Positions 52,899-60,837 of a stretch of 64,000 nt of DNA are shown here, piece by piece; position 1 is the first letter of the stretch, and the number at the start of each line of letters is the position of its first letter. The notes under the pieces were generated by a model. That model was not told where the DNA came from. It did not search any database and worked only from the letters and a program-made list of their open reading frames with translations. The DNA comes from Tessaracoccus sp. OS52 (GTDB taxonomy: Bacteria > Actinomycetota > Actinomycetes > Propionibacteriales > Propionibacteriaceae), in assembly GCF_020687685.1 (NCBI RefSeq), contig NZ_JAJEWM010000001.1, forward strand, positions 1,860,001 to 1,924,000, in the 5' to 3' direction. A program made the position numbers and the translations under genes.

Positions 52899-54122
52899 AT
52901 GGTGATGAGCAGCTCGGCCGAGGAGCCACAACCCCTGGGCCGGGTGGTCATGGCGGTCAAGGACTGGGTCGGCAGGCTGGGTGAGATCTGGGTGGACGCC
53001 CAGGTCATCGAGATCAAGCGGCGCGGCGGCCCAACCCAGTTCCTCACCTTCCGGGACCGGATCGCCGACGTCTCGGCCTCCATCACTGTCTCCGCCATGG
53101 TCCTCGACGCCGCGGGCCCAATCCCGGAGGGCTCCCGGGTGACGGCCAGACTCCGGCCTCGGGTCTGGGACCGCAACTCCTCCTTGAGCTTCGAGTGCCT
53201 GGAACTCCGCGTCGCCGGCGAGGGCCGCCTGCTGGCCCGGCTGGAACAACTCAAGCGCAAGCTCCAGGCCGAGGGGCTCTTCGAGGCGCACCGCAAACGC
53301 CGGCTGCCATTCATCCCGCGTCGCATCGGCCTGATCACCGGCAAGGACTCCGACGCCGAGCGCGACGTGCTCAGCAATGTCGAGCGCCGCTGGCCGGCCG
53401 CGTTCACCGTCGCCCACGCCACCGTGCAGGGACCGAACGCGGCGGAGTCTGTGATGCTGGCCCTGCGACGGCTGGACGCGGACCCGGAGGTCGACGTCAT
53501 CATCATCGCCCGCGGCGGCGGCAGCCTCGAGGACCTGCTCGCGTTCTCCGACGAGGGCGTCGTGCGCGCCGTCGCCGAGGCCCGCACCCCGGTGGTGTCG
53601 GCGATCGGACACGAACAGGACGTACCGCTGCTGGACTTCGTGGCCGACCTGCGGGCCTCCACCCCCACCGACGCCGCCAAGCACGTCGTGCCGGACTTCC
53701 AGCAGGAGTCCGACATCATCGCCCAGGCCAGGCTGCGCCTCGACGGCGCCGTCGCAAACCGCATAGAGGTGGCCCAGCGGTGGCTCGACGACGTCCGCAC
53801 CCGCCCGGTCCTGCTGGACCCCACCACCACCTTCGGCGCACACTCCGACAAGCTGGAACTGCTGCGCCACCGGCTGGCTTCGGCCATCGAGGGCAGGCTG
53901 CGGGCCGAGGAGTCGGACCTGCGGTCACGGATCAGCAGCATCCGCGCGATGTCGCCCAAGGCGACGCTGGAGCGCGGCTACGCCGTCCTCGTGGACGCCG
54001 CCGGGCACTCGGTTTCCTCGGTGCGCGACGCCGAGGCAGGTACCCGGATCAGCGCCCACCTCTCCGACGGACAACTCGACCTCGACGTCGTCGGCACCTA
54101 CGAGCAGGAGAACCATGGCTGA
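52899..54122 (+). CDS. xseA: Exodeoxyribonuclease VII large subunit
   Basis: 407 residues. N-terminal OB-fold (to about residue 110) that binds single-stranded DNA, then the nuclease core ([58 protein letters not shown]), then the helical region. With XseB it degrades single-stranded DNA from both ends. The ATG at 52899 fits a leaderless start. It overlaps xseB by 8 bp. Confidence 0.96.
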   Translation: MVMSSSAEEPQPLGRVVMAVKDWVGRLGEIWVDAQVIEIKRRGGPTQFLTFRDRIADVSASITVSAMVLDAAGPIPEGSRVTARLRPRVWDRNSSLSFECLELRVAGEGRLLARLEQLKRKLQAEGLFEAHRKRRLPFIPRRIGLITGKDSDAERDVLSNVERRWPAAFTVAHATVQGPNAAESVMLALRRLDADPEVDVIIIARGGGSLEDLLAFSDEGVVRAVAEARTPVVSAIGHEQDVPLLDFVADLRASTPTDAAKHVVPDFQQESDIIAQARLRLDGAVANRIEVAQRWLDDVRTRPVLLDPTTTFGAHSDKLELLRHRLASAIEGRLRAEESDLRSRISSIRAMSPKATLERGYAVLVDAAGHSVSSVRDAEAGTRISAHLSDGQLDLDVVGTYEQENHG

Positions 54123-54309
54123 GCAACTCACCTACGAGGCCGCCCGCGAGGAACTGATCGAGGTGGTCAGGAAGCTGGAGTCCGGTGGGGCTCCCCTGGC
54201 CGACTCCATGGCGCTGTGGAAGCGCGGCGAGGAACTGGCCGCGATCTGCCAGAAGCACCTCGACGACGCCCGCGCCCTCGTGGCCCGGTCACGCGACCAG
54301 AAGGCCTGA
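54115..54309 (+). CDS. xseB: Exodeoxyribonuclease VII small subunit
   Basis: 64 residues, typical: LTYEAAREELIEVVRKLESGGAPLADSMALWKRGEELAAICQKHLDDAR. It binds XseA in the mature enzyme. Its ATG lies within the last codons of xseA (ATGGCTGA), an overlap that keeps the two products balanced. The stop adjoins the convergent DUF4245 stop with no gap. Confidence 0.95.
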   Translation: MAEQLTYEAAREELIEVVRKLESGGAPLADSMALWKRGEELAAICQKHLDDARALVARSRDQKA

Positions 54310-54861
54310 TCAGCCCTCCGAGAGGCTCCCGGCGAACGCCTCGAGTTGCGCGAAATCGGTGTCGCCCGTCACCGCAGCCGCGAGGTCGCCGTCGCGCCAG
54401 ACCAGGCTGCGGGTGCGCCCATCGAGCGAGACCCAACGCTCCCACTCACGTCCGGCGAGCTCGACCTCGCCCTCCTCGGGCCGACCCTCCCTGGTCACCT
54501 GCTCGAGGAACTGCAACGGTGAGCGGTCCCGCTGCTGGAGGCCGACGTAGATCTCGTTGGGCGCCAGGTAGCCGAGCTGCCAGGAGTTCCCCACGGCCGG
54601 CTCCCCATTGATCCAGCGCTCGCCGTCGGCGGCCCAGGCCACCCTCGTCGGGATCCAGTCCTCGGGCAGGTTCACGGCCCGCAGGACCGGGTAGGGCGAC
54701 TCCTCCTCCGCGGTCGCCAGCACCGCAGCGACGTCGACGGCCTCCACCTCCGGTTCGGGGTCCATGGTGAAGAACCACGCGATCAGCGCGATGGGGACGA
54801 GCAGCACCAGCATCGAGATCGCCATGTCCCGGGGTTTCGCATTGGGGTTCCTACCAGCCAT
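54310..54861 (-). CDS. DUF4245 membrane-anchored protein
   Basis: 183 residues. One N-terminal membrane segment (about residues 13-33), then an extracellular DUF4245 domain with DWIPTRVAWAADGERWINGEPAVGNSWQLGYLAPNEIYVGLQQRDR and ending in the short acidic GSLSEG tail. Function unknown; the family is restricted to actinobacteria and this gene neighbourhood is conserved in several of them. A GACCAT 7 nt before the ATG is a weak -10. Confidence 0.85.
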   Translation of the reverse strand: MAGRNPNAKPRDMAISMLVLLVPIALIAWFFTMDPEPEVEAVDVAAVLATAEEESPYPVLRAVNLPEDWIPTRVAWAADGERWINGEPAVGNSWQLGYLAPNEIYVGLQQRDRSPLQFLEQVTREGRPEEGEVELAGREWERWVSLDGRTRSLVWRDGDLAAAVTGDTDFAQLEAFAGSLSEG

Positions 54862-54880
54862 GGCGCCCATGGTCCCATGT

Positions 54881-55681
54881 TCAGCGGCCGAAGCGCCTCT
54901 CGCGCTGGGTGTAGCTGCGCAGCGCCCGGAAGAAGTCGACCTTCCGGAAGTCCGGCCACAGGGCCTCACAGAAGTAGAACTCGCTGTGCGCGGACTGCCA
55001 CAGCAGGAATCCCGACAGGCGCTGTTCGCCGGAAGTGCGGATGATCAGGTCCGGGTCCGGTTGCCCCTTCGTGTAGAGGTGCTCGGAGATCTCGTCGATC
55101 TCAAGGGTGGCGGCCACCTCGTCCAGCGTGGCACCCGCGGAGGCCCGGTCCGCCAGCAGCGAGCGCACCGCGTCGCGGAGTTCGTGCCGGCCGCCGTAGG
55201 ACACCGCAACGTTCACGTGCATGCCGGTGACGCCGTCCGTCGACGCCGCCGACGTGCGCAGTTGCTCCGCGCACGCGGGGGGCAGCAGGTCGAGCGCGCC
55301 CACGGCCTGCACTCGCCACCGGCGGGTGGCAGCCAGGTCGCTCACGAGGTCCGAGATGACCTCCAGCAGCGGCTGCAGTTCGTCATCGGGCGAGCGGTCG
55401 AGGTTGTCGGTGCTCAGGACCCAGAGGGTCACCACCTTGAGCCCGACGTCGTCGCACCATTGCACGAACTGCTCCAGCTTCTTGGCGCCGGCGCGGTAGC
55501 CCACCACCAAGGGCTGTCCGGGCGCGTTCAGGCGGGCCCAGCGGCGGTTGCCGTCCGCCAGCACTGCTACGTGTTGCGGCAGGCGGCCGCGGTCCAGCTG
55601 GTCCAGCAGCTGGGACTCATAGGTCTTGTACAACCACCGGGGAGGCCACATTCGCTCTGCGGCACGGCGGAGGAGGGACAT
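54881..55681 (-). CDS. uppS: Short-chain (Z)-isoprenyl diphosphate synthase
   Basis: 266 residues of the cis-prenyltransferase family. The first motif reads HVAVLADGNRRWARLN, with Arg after DGN, unlike the HVAIIMDGNGRWA of ordinary UppS; this is the type of M. tuberculosis Rv1086, which makes (Z,E)-farnesyl diphosphate. Further motifs: STDNLDRSPDDEL, SYGGRHELRDAV, PDLIIRTSGEQRLSGFLLWQSAHSEFYF. Start ATG with TACTCT 6 nt upstream. Divergent from hemolysin III over 70 bp. Confidence 0.9.
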   Translation of the reverse strand: MSLLRRAAERMWPPRWLYKTYESQLLDQLDRGRLPQHVAVLADGNRRWARLNAPGQPLVVGYRAGAKKLEQFVQWCDDVGLKVVTLWVLSTDNLDRSPDDELQPLLEVISDLVSDLAATRRWRVQAVGALDLLPPACAEQLRTSAASTDGVTGMHVNVAVSYGGRHELRDAVRSLLADRASAGATLDEVAATLEIDEISEHLYTKGQPDPDLIIRTSGEQRLSGFLLWQSAHSEFYFCEALWPDFRKVDFFRALRSYTQRERRFGR

Positions 55682-55687
55682 GGGATC

Positions 55688-55693
55688 AGAGTA
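55688..55693 (-). promoter_or_regulatory. Leaderless -10 box of the prenyltransferase gene
   Basis: TACTCT on the minus strand, 6 nt before the ATG at 55681. Confidence 0.5.
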
Positions 55694-55729
55694 GCCGCAG
55701 CGCGCCACGCGACGTGGCGGGAACGCGCC

Positions 55730-55749
55730 AACCTACGGTAGCGTAGGTT
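55730..55749. promoter_or_regulatory. Perfect 20-bp palindromic operator upstream of hemolysin III
   Basis: AACCTACG (55730-55737), spacer GTAG, CGTAGGTT (55742-55749). It covers the TAGCGT -10 and the transcription start of the gene, so a bound dimer, probably a TetR-type regulator, would repress it. No regulator gene is near. Confidence 0.65.
55739..55744 (+). promoter_or_regulatory. Leaderless -10 box of hemolysin III
   Basis: TAGCGT, 7 nt before the ATG at 55752, inside the palindrome. Confidence 0.55.
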
Positions 55750-55751
55750 TC

Positions 55752-56405
55752 ATGGAGACCCTGCAGGACGCCCCCGCCAAACCGCTGCTCCGGGGCTGGC
55801 TGCACCTCGGCTTCGCGCCTGTGGTCTTCGTGGCGGGGCTGGTGCTGACCATCTTCGCTCCCACACTGCTCGGCAGGATCGGCTGCGGGGTGTTCACGCT
55901 GTCCGCGGTGCAGTTGTTCGGCACCAGCGCCGCCTACCACAGAGGGAACTGGAGTCCGCGGACGCTGGCCATCTTCAGGCGGATCGACCACTCCAACATA
56001 TTCGTGTTCATCGCGGGCACCTACACTCCCCTTTCCCTGGTCCTGCTGGAGGGTGGCGCCCGTTTCGCGCTGCTGGCGCTGATCTGGAGCATCGCCGCCC
56101 TCGGTGTGCTGTTCAGGGTGGTGTGGCTCTCGGCCCCCCGCTGGCTCTACACGCTGCTCTACGTCGCGATGGGCTGGGCTGCGGTCGGATGGCTCGGCCA
56201 GTTCTGGGCCGAGGGCGGTCCTGCCGTGGTGCTCCTGGTCATCGTGGGTGGCCTCCTGTACTCGCTGGGCGCCGTCGCCTACGGCACCAAGCGACCCAAC
56301 CCCAAGCCCGGCTTCTTCGGCTTCCACGAGGTGTTCCACGCCTGCACCGTCCTGGCCGCGACGTGTCACCTGGTGGCCATCGCACTGGCCGTCTTCGCCG
56401 TCTGA
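55752..56405 (+). CDS. trhA: Hemolysin III/PAQR-family membrane protein
   Basis: 217 residues, seven predicted membrane segments. The PAQR signature is clear: FGTSAAYHRGNWSPRTLAIFRRIDHSNIFVFIAGTYTPLSL and, near the end, GFHEVFHACTVLAATCHLVAI, with the metal-binding His residues. Family members act as ceramidase-like hydrolases or affect membrane fluidity and lipid homeostasis. Regulation by a palindromic operator at its promoter is indicated. Confidence 0.92.
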   Translation: METLQDAPAKPLLRGWLHLGFAPVVFVAGLVLTIFAPTLLGRIGCGVFTLSAVQLFGTSAAYHRGNWSPRTLAIFRRIDHSNIFVFIAGTYTPLSLVLLEGGARFALLALIWSIAALGVLFRVVWLSAPRWLYTLLYVAMGWAAVGWLGQFWAEGGPAVVLLVIVGGLLYSLGAVAYGTKRPNPKPGFFGFHEVFHACTVLAATCHLVAIALAVFAV

Positions 56406-56437
56406 GCCCACTCCCAGCGGACGACCCCGCCCGGACG

Positions 56438-56443
56438 TAGTCT
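56438..56443 (+). promoter_or_regulatory. Leaderless -10 box of the PIG-L gene
   Basis: TAGTCT, 6 nt before the ATG at 56450. Confidence 0.55.
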
Positions 56444-56449
56444 CGATGC

Positions 56450-57109
56450 ATGACGAATGCATTTCCTGACGGATGGAACAAGGCAGTGATCTTCGTCCCG
56501 CACCCCGACGACGTGGAGTGGGGCATGGCTCCGGCTGTGAGCCAGTGGACCAGGAACGGCAAGACGGTGGAGTACGTCATCGCCACCCGGGGCGAGGCCG
56601 GCATCGAGGGCATGTCTCCCGATGAGGCGGGCCCCCTCCGCGAGCAGGAGCAGCTCCGCGCGGCCGCGCACGTCGGCGTCCAGGTGGTGGAGTTCCTCGG
56701 CTTCCCTGACAGCCTGCTGGTCAACGACGAGGCCCTGCGCGCCGCCGTCGCCGAGCAGCTGGCCGCCAGAGCGCCCGACGTGGTGATCACCTGCTACACG
56801 GGGCCCAACTACTCCGAGGAGATCCCCAACCAGTCCGACCACATCGAGTTCGGCAACGCCGTACACGACGTGGTGGCACAGGCCGAGCACCGTCCCGAGT
56901 TCGTCTTCGAGAGCGGTCCGGGAGGTACCCACTGCGTCGACGTCGAGGCCGAGGACGTCCAGCGCGCCGTGGCCTCGCTGGCGGAGCACAAGGTCTACCT
57001 GGAGGTGCTGGACCCGGACAAGCCCGTCGTCGATCAGGCGCGGGAGGTCGTCGAACGGCTGGTGACCGCCGACGAGGGGCTGCTGCGCGTCGACTTCATC
57101 GCGAAATAG
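56450..57109 (+). CDS. PIG-L family deacetylase
   Basis: 219 residues. The metal-binding HPDDVEWG motif near residue 18 and NQSDHIEFGNAVHDVV later are the LmbE/PIG-L signatures. The family removes acetyl groups from N-acetylglucosamine-linked substrates, as in mycothiol synthesis (MshB) and detoxification (Mca); this protein is shorter than either (~290-300), so its role is open. Its end overlaps the convergent acyl-CoA dehydrogenase by 14 bp. Confidence 0.88.
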   Translation: MTNAFPDGWNKAVIFVPHPDDVEWGMAPAVSQWTRNGKTVEYVIATRGEAGIEGMSPDEAGPLREQEQLRAAAHVGVQVVEFLGFPDSLLVNDEALRAAVAEQLAARAPDVVITCYTGPNYSEEIPNQSDHIEFGNAVHDVVAQAEHRPEFVFESGPGGTHCVDVEAEDVQRAVASLAEHKVYLEVLDPDKPVVDQAREVVERLVTADEGLLRVDFIAK

Positions 57110-58250
57110 GCCCGAGCAGGGCGTTGGCCCAGGCTCCGTGCACCGACTCGTCGTCGCTGGGGTGGAAGATTCCGGCCAGCACGTCGCGGTACAGACGGGA
57201 CAGTTCGCTGCGGTTGAAGTAGGACGAGCCCCCGGAGACGCGGATCGCCTTCTCGACGACGTCCTTGGCTGTCTCCGTCGCGCGGGCCTTGACGGCGGAG
57301 AGCTGCGGCAGCCAGAGCGCTCCCCTGTCCACCTGCTCATCGACGTCGCGAGCGATCCTCTCCAGTTGCGGGAAGATCCCGTCCAGCTGGATGGCTGCGT
57401 CGGCCAGCCGCCAGCGGATGTCGGGATCGTCGCTGTAAGGAGCGCCCTGGTTCTTCAGTGACCGGCGCTTGCGCACGGTCTCCACCGCGACGTCGATGGC
57501 TCGCTGGGCGATGCCGGTGTACACGGAGGCCAGCAGGATCTCGAAGTTCGCGAAGATCCCGAAGATGAATGGGTCCATGGTCGGGCCGGGAGGGATCCGA
57601 CGCACGATGCGGTCGGCGGGCGCGTGGGCGCCGTCGAGGACAGTTGTGCACGACTGGGAGGCGCGCATCCCCATGGCGTCCCAGTCCTGCTTCACCGCGA
57701 CGCCCCCACCGTCGCGGGTTATGAACCCCCAGACGTTGTGGGGCCCGTCGTCGCCCGAGGTGTCGGTGCCGAAGGTTCCCAGCCGCGTCCAGGCCGGTGA
57801 GAGGGAGGTGAAGATCTTGGTGCCGTTGAACGAGTAGCCGCCCTCGCCGTCGGGGACGGCCTCGCTTGCGGAACCGAACAGGACGAGGTCATTGCCCGCC
57901 TCGGAGACGCCGAAGCCGAAGACCTCACCGGCCATGGCCTCGGTGAGGATGAAGTCGCAGGTGTCCTCACCGCGTTCGTGGACCACCTTCGCCACGCCGA
58001 CCCAGACATGGTGCATGTTCACCGCCAGGGCCGTGGCCGGGGCGGCTCCGGCGAGCCGCATCTGTTCGCGGGTCAGTTCCTCCAGGGTCAGTCCCGCACC
58101 GCCGAACTCCCTCGGGACGAGCGCCGTCAGGTACCCGGCCGCCTTCAGGTCCGCCAGGTCGTCGGAGGGGAAGGTGTTGTCCCGGTCGTGGCCGGCGGCC
58201 CGCTCGCGGATCCGGTCCAGCAGTTCGTCTGTCAGCAGTGGGGCAGTCAT
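57096..58250 (-). CDS. Acyl-CoA dehydrogenase-family protein
   Basis: 384 residues. FAD-dependent fold: FPSDDLADLKAAGYLTALVPREFGGAGL, FGFGVSEAGNDL (FAD/substrate loop), GYSFNGTKIFTSLSPAWT and the helical C-terminal part with SGGSSYFNRSELSRLYRDVLAG. The C-terminal sequence resembles DszC/monooxygenase-like members more than beta-oxidation enzymes, and the usual catalytic Glu is not obvious, so the reaction is uncertain. The ATG has TAGGCT 6 nt upstream. Confidence 0.85.
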   Translation of the reverse strand: MTAPLLTDELLDRIRERAAGHDRDNTFPSDDLADLKAAGYLTALVPREFGGAGLTLEELTREQMRLAGAAPATALAVNMHHVWVGVAKVVHERGEDTCDFILTEAMAGEVFGFGVSEAGNDLVLFGSASEAVPDGEGGYSFNGTKIFTSLSPAWTRLGTFGTDTSGDDGPHNVWGFITRDGGGVAVKQDWDAMGMRASQSCTTVLDGAHAPADRIVRRIPPGPTMDPFIFGIFANFEILLASVYTGIAQRAIDVAVETVRKRRSLKNQGAPYSDDPDIRWRLADAAIQLDGIFPQLERIARDVDEQVDRGALWLPQLSAVKARATETAKDVVEKAIRVSGGSSYFNRSELSRLYRDVLAGIFHPSDDESVHGAWANALLGPISR

Positions 58251-58256
58251 GTCTCG

Positions 58257-58262
58257 AGCCTA
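58257..58262 (-). promoter_or_regulatory. Leaderless -10 box of the acyl-CoA dehydrogenase gene
   Basis: TAGGCT on the minus strand, 6 nt before the ATG at 58250. Confidence 0.5.
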
Positions 58263-58308
58263 TGCGCGAGGTTGGCGGGCAAGGCGAATGACAACCTTGT
58301 GATTCTCC

Positions 58309-58337
58309 TTCCAACCGGGCCCCCGAGCGGTTACATT
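58309..58337 (+). promoter_or_regulatory. Candidate distal promoter of phoH2
   Basis: TTCCAA (58309-58314) and TACATT (58332-58337) with a 17-bp spacer. TACATT is 6 nt before the ATG of a 12-codon reading frame. A second -10-like TAGGGT (58403-58408) lies closer to phoH2. Confidence 0.4.
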
Positions 58338-58343
58338 CATTCC

Positions 58344-58382
58344 ATGGAGAACCGCTCCATCCCAGCCACCCAGGTCCCCTGA
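58344..58382 (+). CDS. Possible 12-residue leader peptide upstream of phoH2
   Basis: ATG-initiated frame [12 protein letters not shown], 6 nt behind a TACATT box and 50 bp upstream of phoH2. If the promoter is used, the transcript would begin with this leaderless peptide frame. Mycobacterial phoH2 genes are known to have a small upstream partner (phoAT), but that one overlaps phoH2, so homology is not claimed. May be chance. Confidence 0.25.
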   Translation: MENRSIPATQVP

Positions 58383-58432
58383 CCCACCCACGGGGGACGG
58401 ACCTAGGGTCTGCCCCTGCGAAGGGAGCACAA

Positions 58433-59779
58433 GTGCTCAACGTCAACGATTCCCAGGCTTCCCCCACCTCCACCGAGGTCTCCCAGAAAATCCGCACCTA
58501 CGTCATCGACACGTCAGTCCTGCTGAGTGACCCGTTGGCCATCCTCAGATTCGCAGAACACAACGTCGTGCTTCCGATAGTGGTGATCACCGAGCTGGAG
58601 GCCAAGCGTCACCACCCCGAACTCGGCTACTTCGCCCGCTCCGCCCTCCGCCTGCTGGACGACTTGAGGATCTCCAACGGCCGGCTGGACACGCCGATGG
58701 CGACCAACGAGCAGGGCGGCAACCTGCGCGTCGAGCTCAACCACACCGACCCGGGGGCACTGCCGTCGGGGTTCAGGCTCGGTGACAACGACTCTCGCAT
58801 CCTCGCGGTGGCCCTCAACTACTCGAACGAGGGCCACGACGTCGTGCTGGTCAGCAAGGACGTACCGCTGCGGGTCAAGGCCGCCGCCGTCGGGCTTGCC
58901 GCCGAGGAGTACCGCAACGAGCTCCCCGTCGACTCGGGCTGGAACGGCATGGTCGACCTCGACGTGACGAGCGACGACGTGGGCGCACTCTACGAGCGGG
59001 GCACCGTCGAACTCGACGCCGCCCGCGACGTGCCGGTCCACAGCGGCATCGTGCTCCACGCCCCTGGCTCCACGGCTCTGGGAAGGAAGCTCCCAAGTGG
59101 TGAGGTGAAGCTCATCAAGCAGGACCGCGAGGTCTTCGGCGTCAGGGGCCGCTCGGCCGAGCAGCGCGTGGCGCTGGAACTGCTCATGGACGACGACATC
59201 GGCATCGTCTCACTGGGCGGCCGCGCGGGCACCGGGAAGTCGGCGCTGGCGCTGTGCGCCGGGCTGGAGGCGGTGCTGGAACAGCACAAGTACTCCAAGG
59301 TGATGGTCTTCCGTCCCCTCTACGCCGTGGGCGGCCAGGACCTCGGGTATCTCCCGGGTACCGCTGGCGAGAAGATGGCGCCCTGGGGACAGGCCGTCTT
59401 CGACACCCTCTCCGCGGTGACCAACAAGTTCGTGATCGACGAACTGCTGGAACGCGACCTGATCGAGGTGCTGCCGCTCACCCACATCCGGGGCCGTTCC
59501 CTCCACGACGCGTTCATCATCGTCGACGAGGCCCAGTCGCTGGAGCGCAACGTCCTGCTCACCGTGCTGTCGCGCGTCGGGCAGAACTCGCGGGTGGTCC
59601 TCACCCACGACGTCGCCCAGCGCGACAACCTGCGGGTGGGCCGCCACGACGGCATCGTCGCGGTGATCGAGAAGCTGAAGGGCAACCCGTTGTTCGCCCA
59701 CGTCAAGCTGACCCGCTCGGAGCGCTCCCAGATCGCGGCCCTGGTGACGGAGATGCTGGAGGAGGACGCCCTGCCCTGA
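58433..59779 (+). CDS. phoH2: PIN-PhoH fusion protein (PhoH2)
   Basis: 448 residues. Residues ~20-155 are a PIN ribonuclease domain ([50 protein letters not shown]: four acidic residues). Residues ~230-440 are the PhoH ATPase: Walker [12 protein letters not shown] near 263 and [10 protein letters not shown] near 364. PhoH2 of mycobacteria unwinds and cuts RNA. GTG start with GAAGGGAG. A long hairpin after the stop ends the transcript. Confidence 0.94.
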   Translation: MLNVNDSQASPTSTEVSQKIRTYVIDTSVLLSDPLAILRFAEHNVVLPIVVITELEAKRHHPELGYFARSALRLLDDLRISNGRLDTPMATNEQGGNLRVELNHTDPGALPSGFRLGDNDSRILAVALNYSNEGHDVVLVSKDVPLRVKAAAVGLAAEEYRNELPVDSGWNGMVDLDVTSDDVGALYERGTVELDAARDVPVHSGIVLHAPGSTALGRKLPSGEVKLIKQDREVFGVRGRSAEQRVALELLMDDDIGIVSLGGRAGTGKSALALCAGLEAVLEQHKYSKVMVFRPLYAVGGQDLGYLPGTAGEKMAPWGQAVFDTLSAVTNKFVIDELLERDLIEVLPLTHIRGRSLHDAFIIVDEAQSLERNVLLTVLSRVGQNSRVVLTHDVAQRDNLRVGRHDGIVAVIEKLKGNPLFAHVKLTRSERSQIAALVTEMLEEDALP

Positions 59780-59795
59780 CCCCCTCGTCCCAGAC

Positions 59796-60746
59796 TCAGG
59801 AAGCGGCCCTCGCCACTCGCGCCCCGAGCGCGGCGAGGGCCGCTTTCAGTTCCGGCGGCTCCACCACGTCGAAGTCGGTCTCGAACATCAGGAGCATCGC
59901 CGCGAGGGAACCGTAGGACCAAGCCCCCAGCTCCACCCGGCAGGCGCCTTCGGTGATCGCCGTGACGGTGGCGCGGTCTCCGCGCAGCCACCTCGTGACC
60001 TCGTGCGCCGGTGCCTGGAGGACCACGGTCCCCGTGGCAGGCCATGGCGCGGCCGGCTCCTGGTGGAAGTGCTCGGCCAGGAGTTCCTCGCTCACCTCCC
60101 GCGGTCTGAAGCGTGGTCCGTTCGGAGTGCGGGGACTGAGACGGTCCACCCGGAACGTCCGCCACGCGACACGCTCGAGGTCCCACGCGAGCAGGTACCA
60201 GCGCCTCCCCCGGCTCACGAGCCGGTAGGGCTCGGCTCTTCGCAGGGTCGCCGATCCGTCTCTGCTCACGTAGTCGAACCGCAGCACCTCGTGGTCCCTG
60301 CAGCAAGCGCCGATGTGCAGGAGGGTTTCGGCCCTCACCTGCTCGTCGGGCGCGCCATCCCGGTCCAGCGCCGTCACCTGCAGGGCATCGACGCGGTGCC
60401 GCAGCCGCGACGGCAGGACCTGCCTGATGGTGGCCAGCGCCCGGTCCGAGGCGTCCCGCAGCCCGGCGACGTCGGTGGAGATCGTCTGGAGGGCGACGGC
60501 GACGGCCACAGCCTGGTCGTCGTCGAAGAGCAGCGGAGGCAGGTCGAGTCCCGGAGCGAGTCGGTAGCCGCCTGCCGGGCCCTTGGTGGTCTGGACGGGG
60601 TAGCCGAGTTCCCGCAGGCGGTCCACGTCGCGACGCACCGTCCGGGGGCTGACGCCCAGCCGTCGCGCCAGGCCCTCACCGGGCCAGTCCCTGCGCGCCT
60701 GCAGCAGGGACAGCAGTTCGAGCAGCCTTCCCGAGGGATTCGCCAT
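59796..60746 (-). CDS. WYL-domain transcriptional regulator
   Basis: 316 residues. DeoR-like winged helix at the N terminus (RLLELLSLLQARRDWPGEGLARRLGVSPRTVRRDVDRLRELGYPV), then the WYL domain (VLRFDYVSRDGSATLRRAEPYRLVSRGRRWYLLAWDL) and the WCX region. Such regulators bind nucleic acid or small ligands through WYL. It is divergent from an ABC exporter with a palindrome between, so local control is likely. A GAGAAT 6 nt before the ATG could be a leaderless -10. Confidence 0.9.
   Translation of the reverse strand: MANPSGRLLELLSLLQARRDWPGEGLARRLGVSPRTVRRDVDRLRELGYPVQTTKGPAGGYRLAPGLDLPPLLFDDDQAVAVAVALQTISTDVAGLRDASDRALATIRQVLPSRLRHRVDALQVTALDRDGAPDEQVRAETLLHIGACCRDHEVLRFDYVSRDGSATLRRAEPYRLVSRGRRWYLLAWDLERVAWRTFRVDRLSPRTPNGPRFRPREVSEELLAEHFHQEPAAPWPATGTVVLQAPAHEVTRWLRGDRATVTAITEGACRVELGAWSYGSLAAMLLMFETDFDVVEPPELKAALAALGARVARAAS
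59801..59845 (+). terminator. Strong intrinsic terminator of phoH2 inside the convergent WYL gene
   Basis: A 14-bp perfect stem, AAGCGGCCCTCGCC (59801-59814) with GGCGAGGGCCGCTT (59832-59845), loop 17 nt, followed by TCAG on the plus strand. It lies 21 bp after the phoH2 stop and within the last codons of the minus-strand WYL gene. Confidence 0.75.
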
Positions 60747-60764
60747 GGATCCATTCTCACCCAG

Positions 60765-60789
60765 GTAGCGGCCAGAACCTGTCCGCTAC
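60765..60789. promoter_or_regulatory. Inverted repeat between WYL regulator and ABC exporter
   Basis: GTAGCGG (60765-60771), 11-bp spacer, CCGCTAC (60783-60789), perfect arms in the 91-bp divergent gap; candidate WYL-regulator operator. Confidence 0.5.
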
Positions 60790-60837
60790 TGCGAATAGCG
60801 TTCCAGGTGACAACCGGTGGACGAACTGGAGGAACAC

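Noticed and set aside
51884-53959. Extended ispH frame of 691 codons
   Set aside because: Only the last 324 codons match IspH; the rest lies antisense to xseA. The leaderless promoter marks the true start at 52858.
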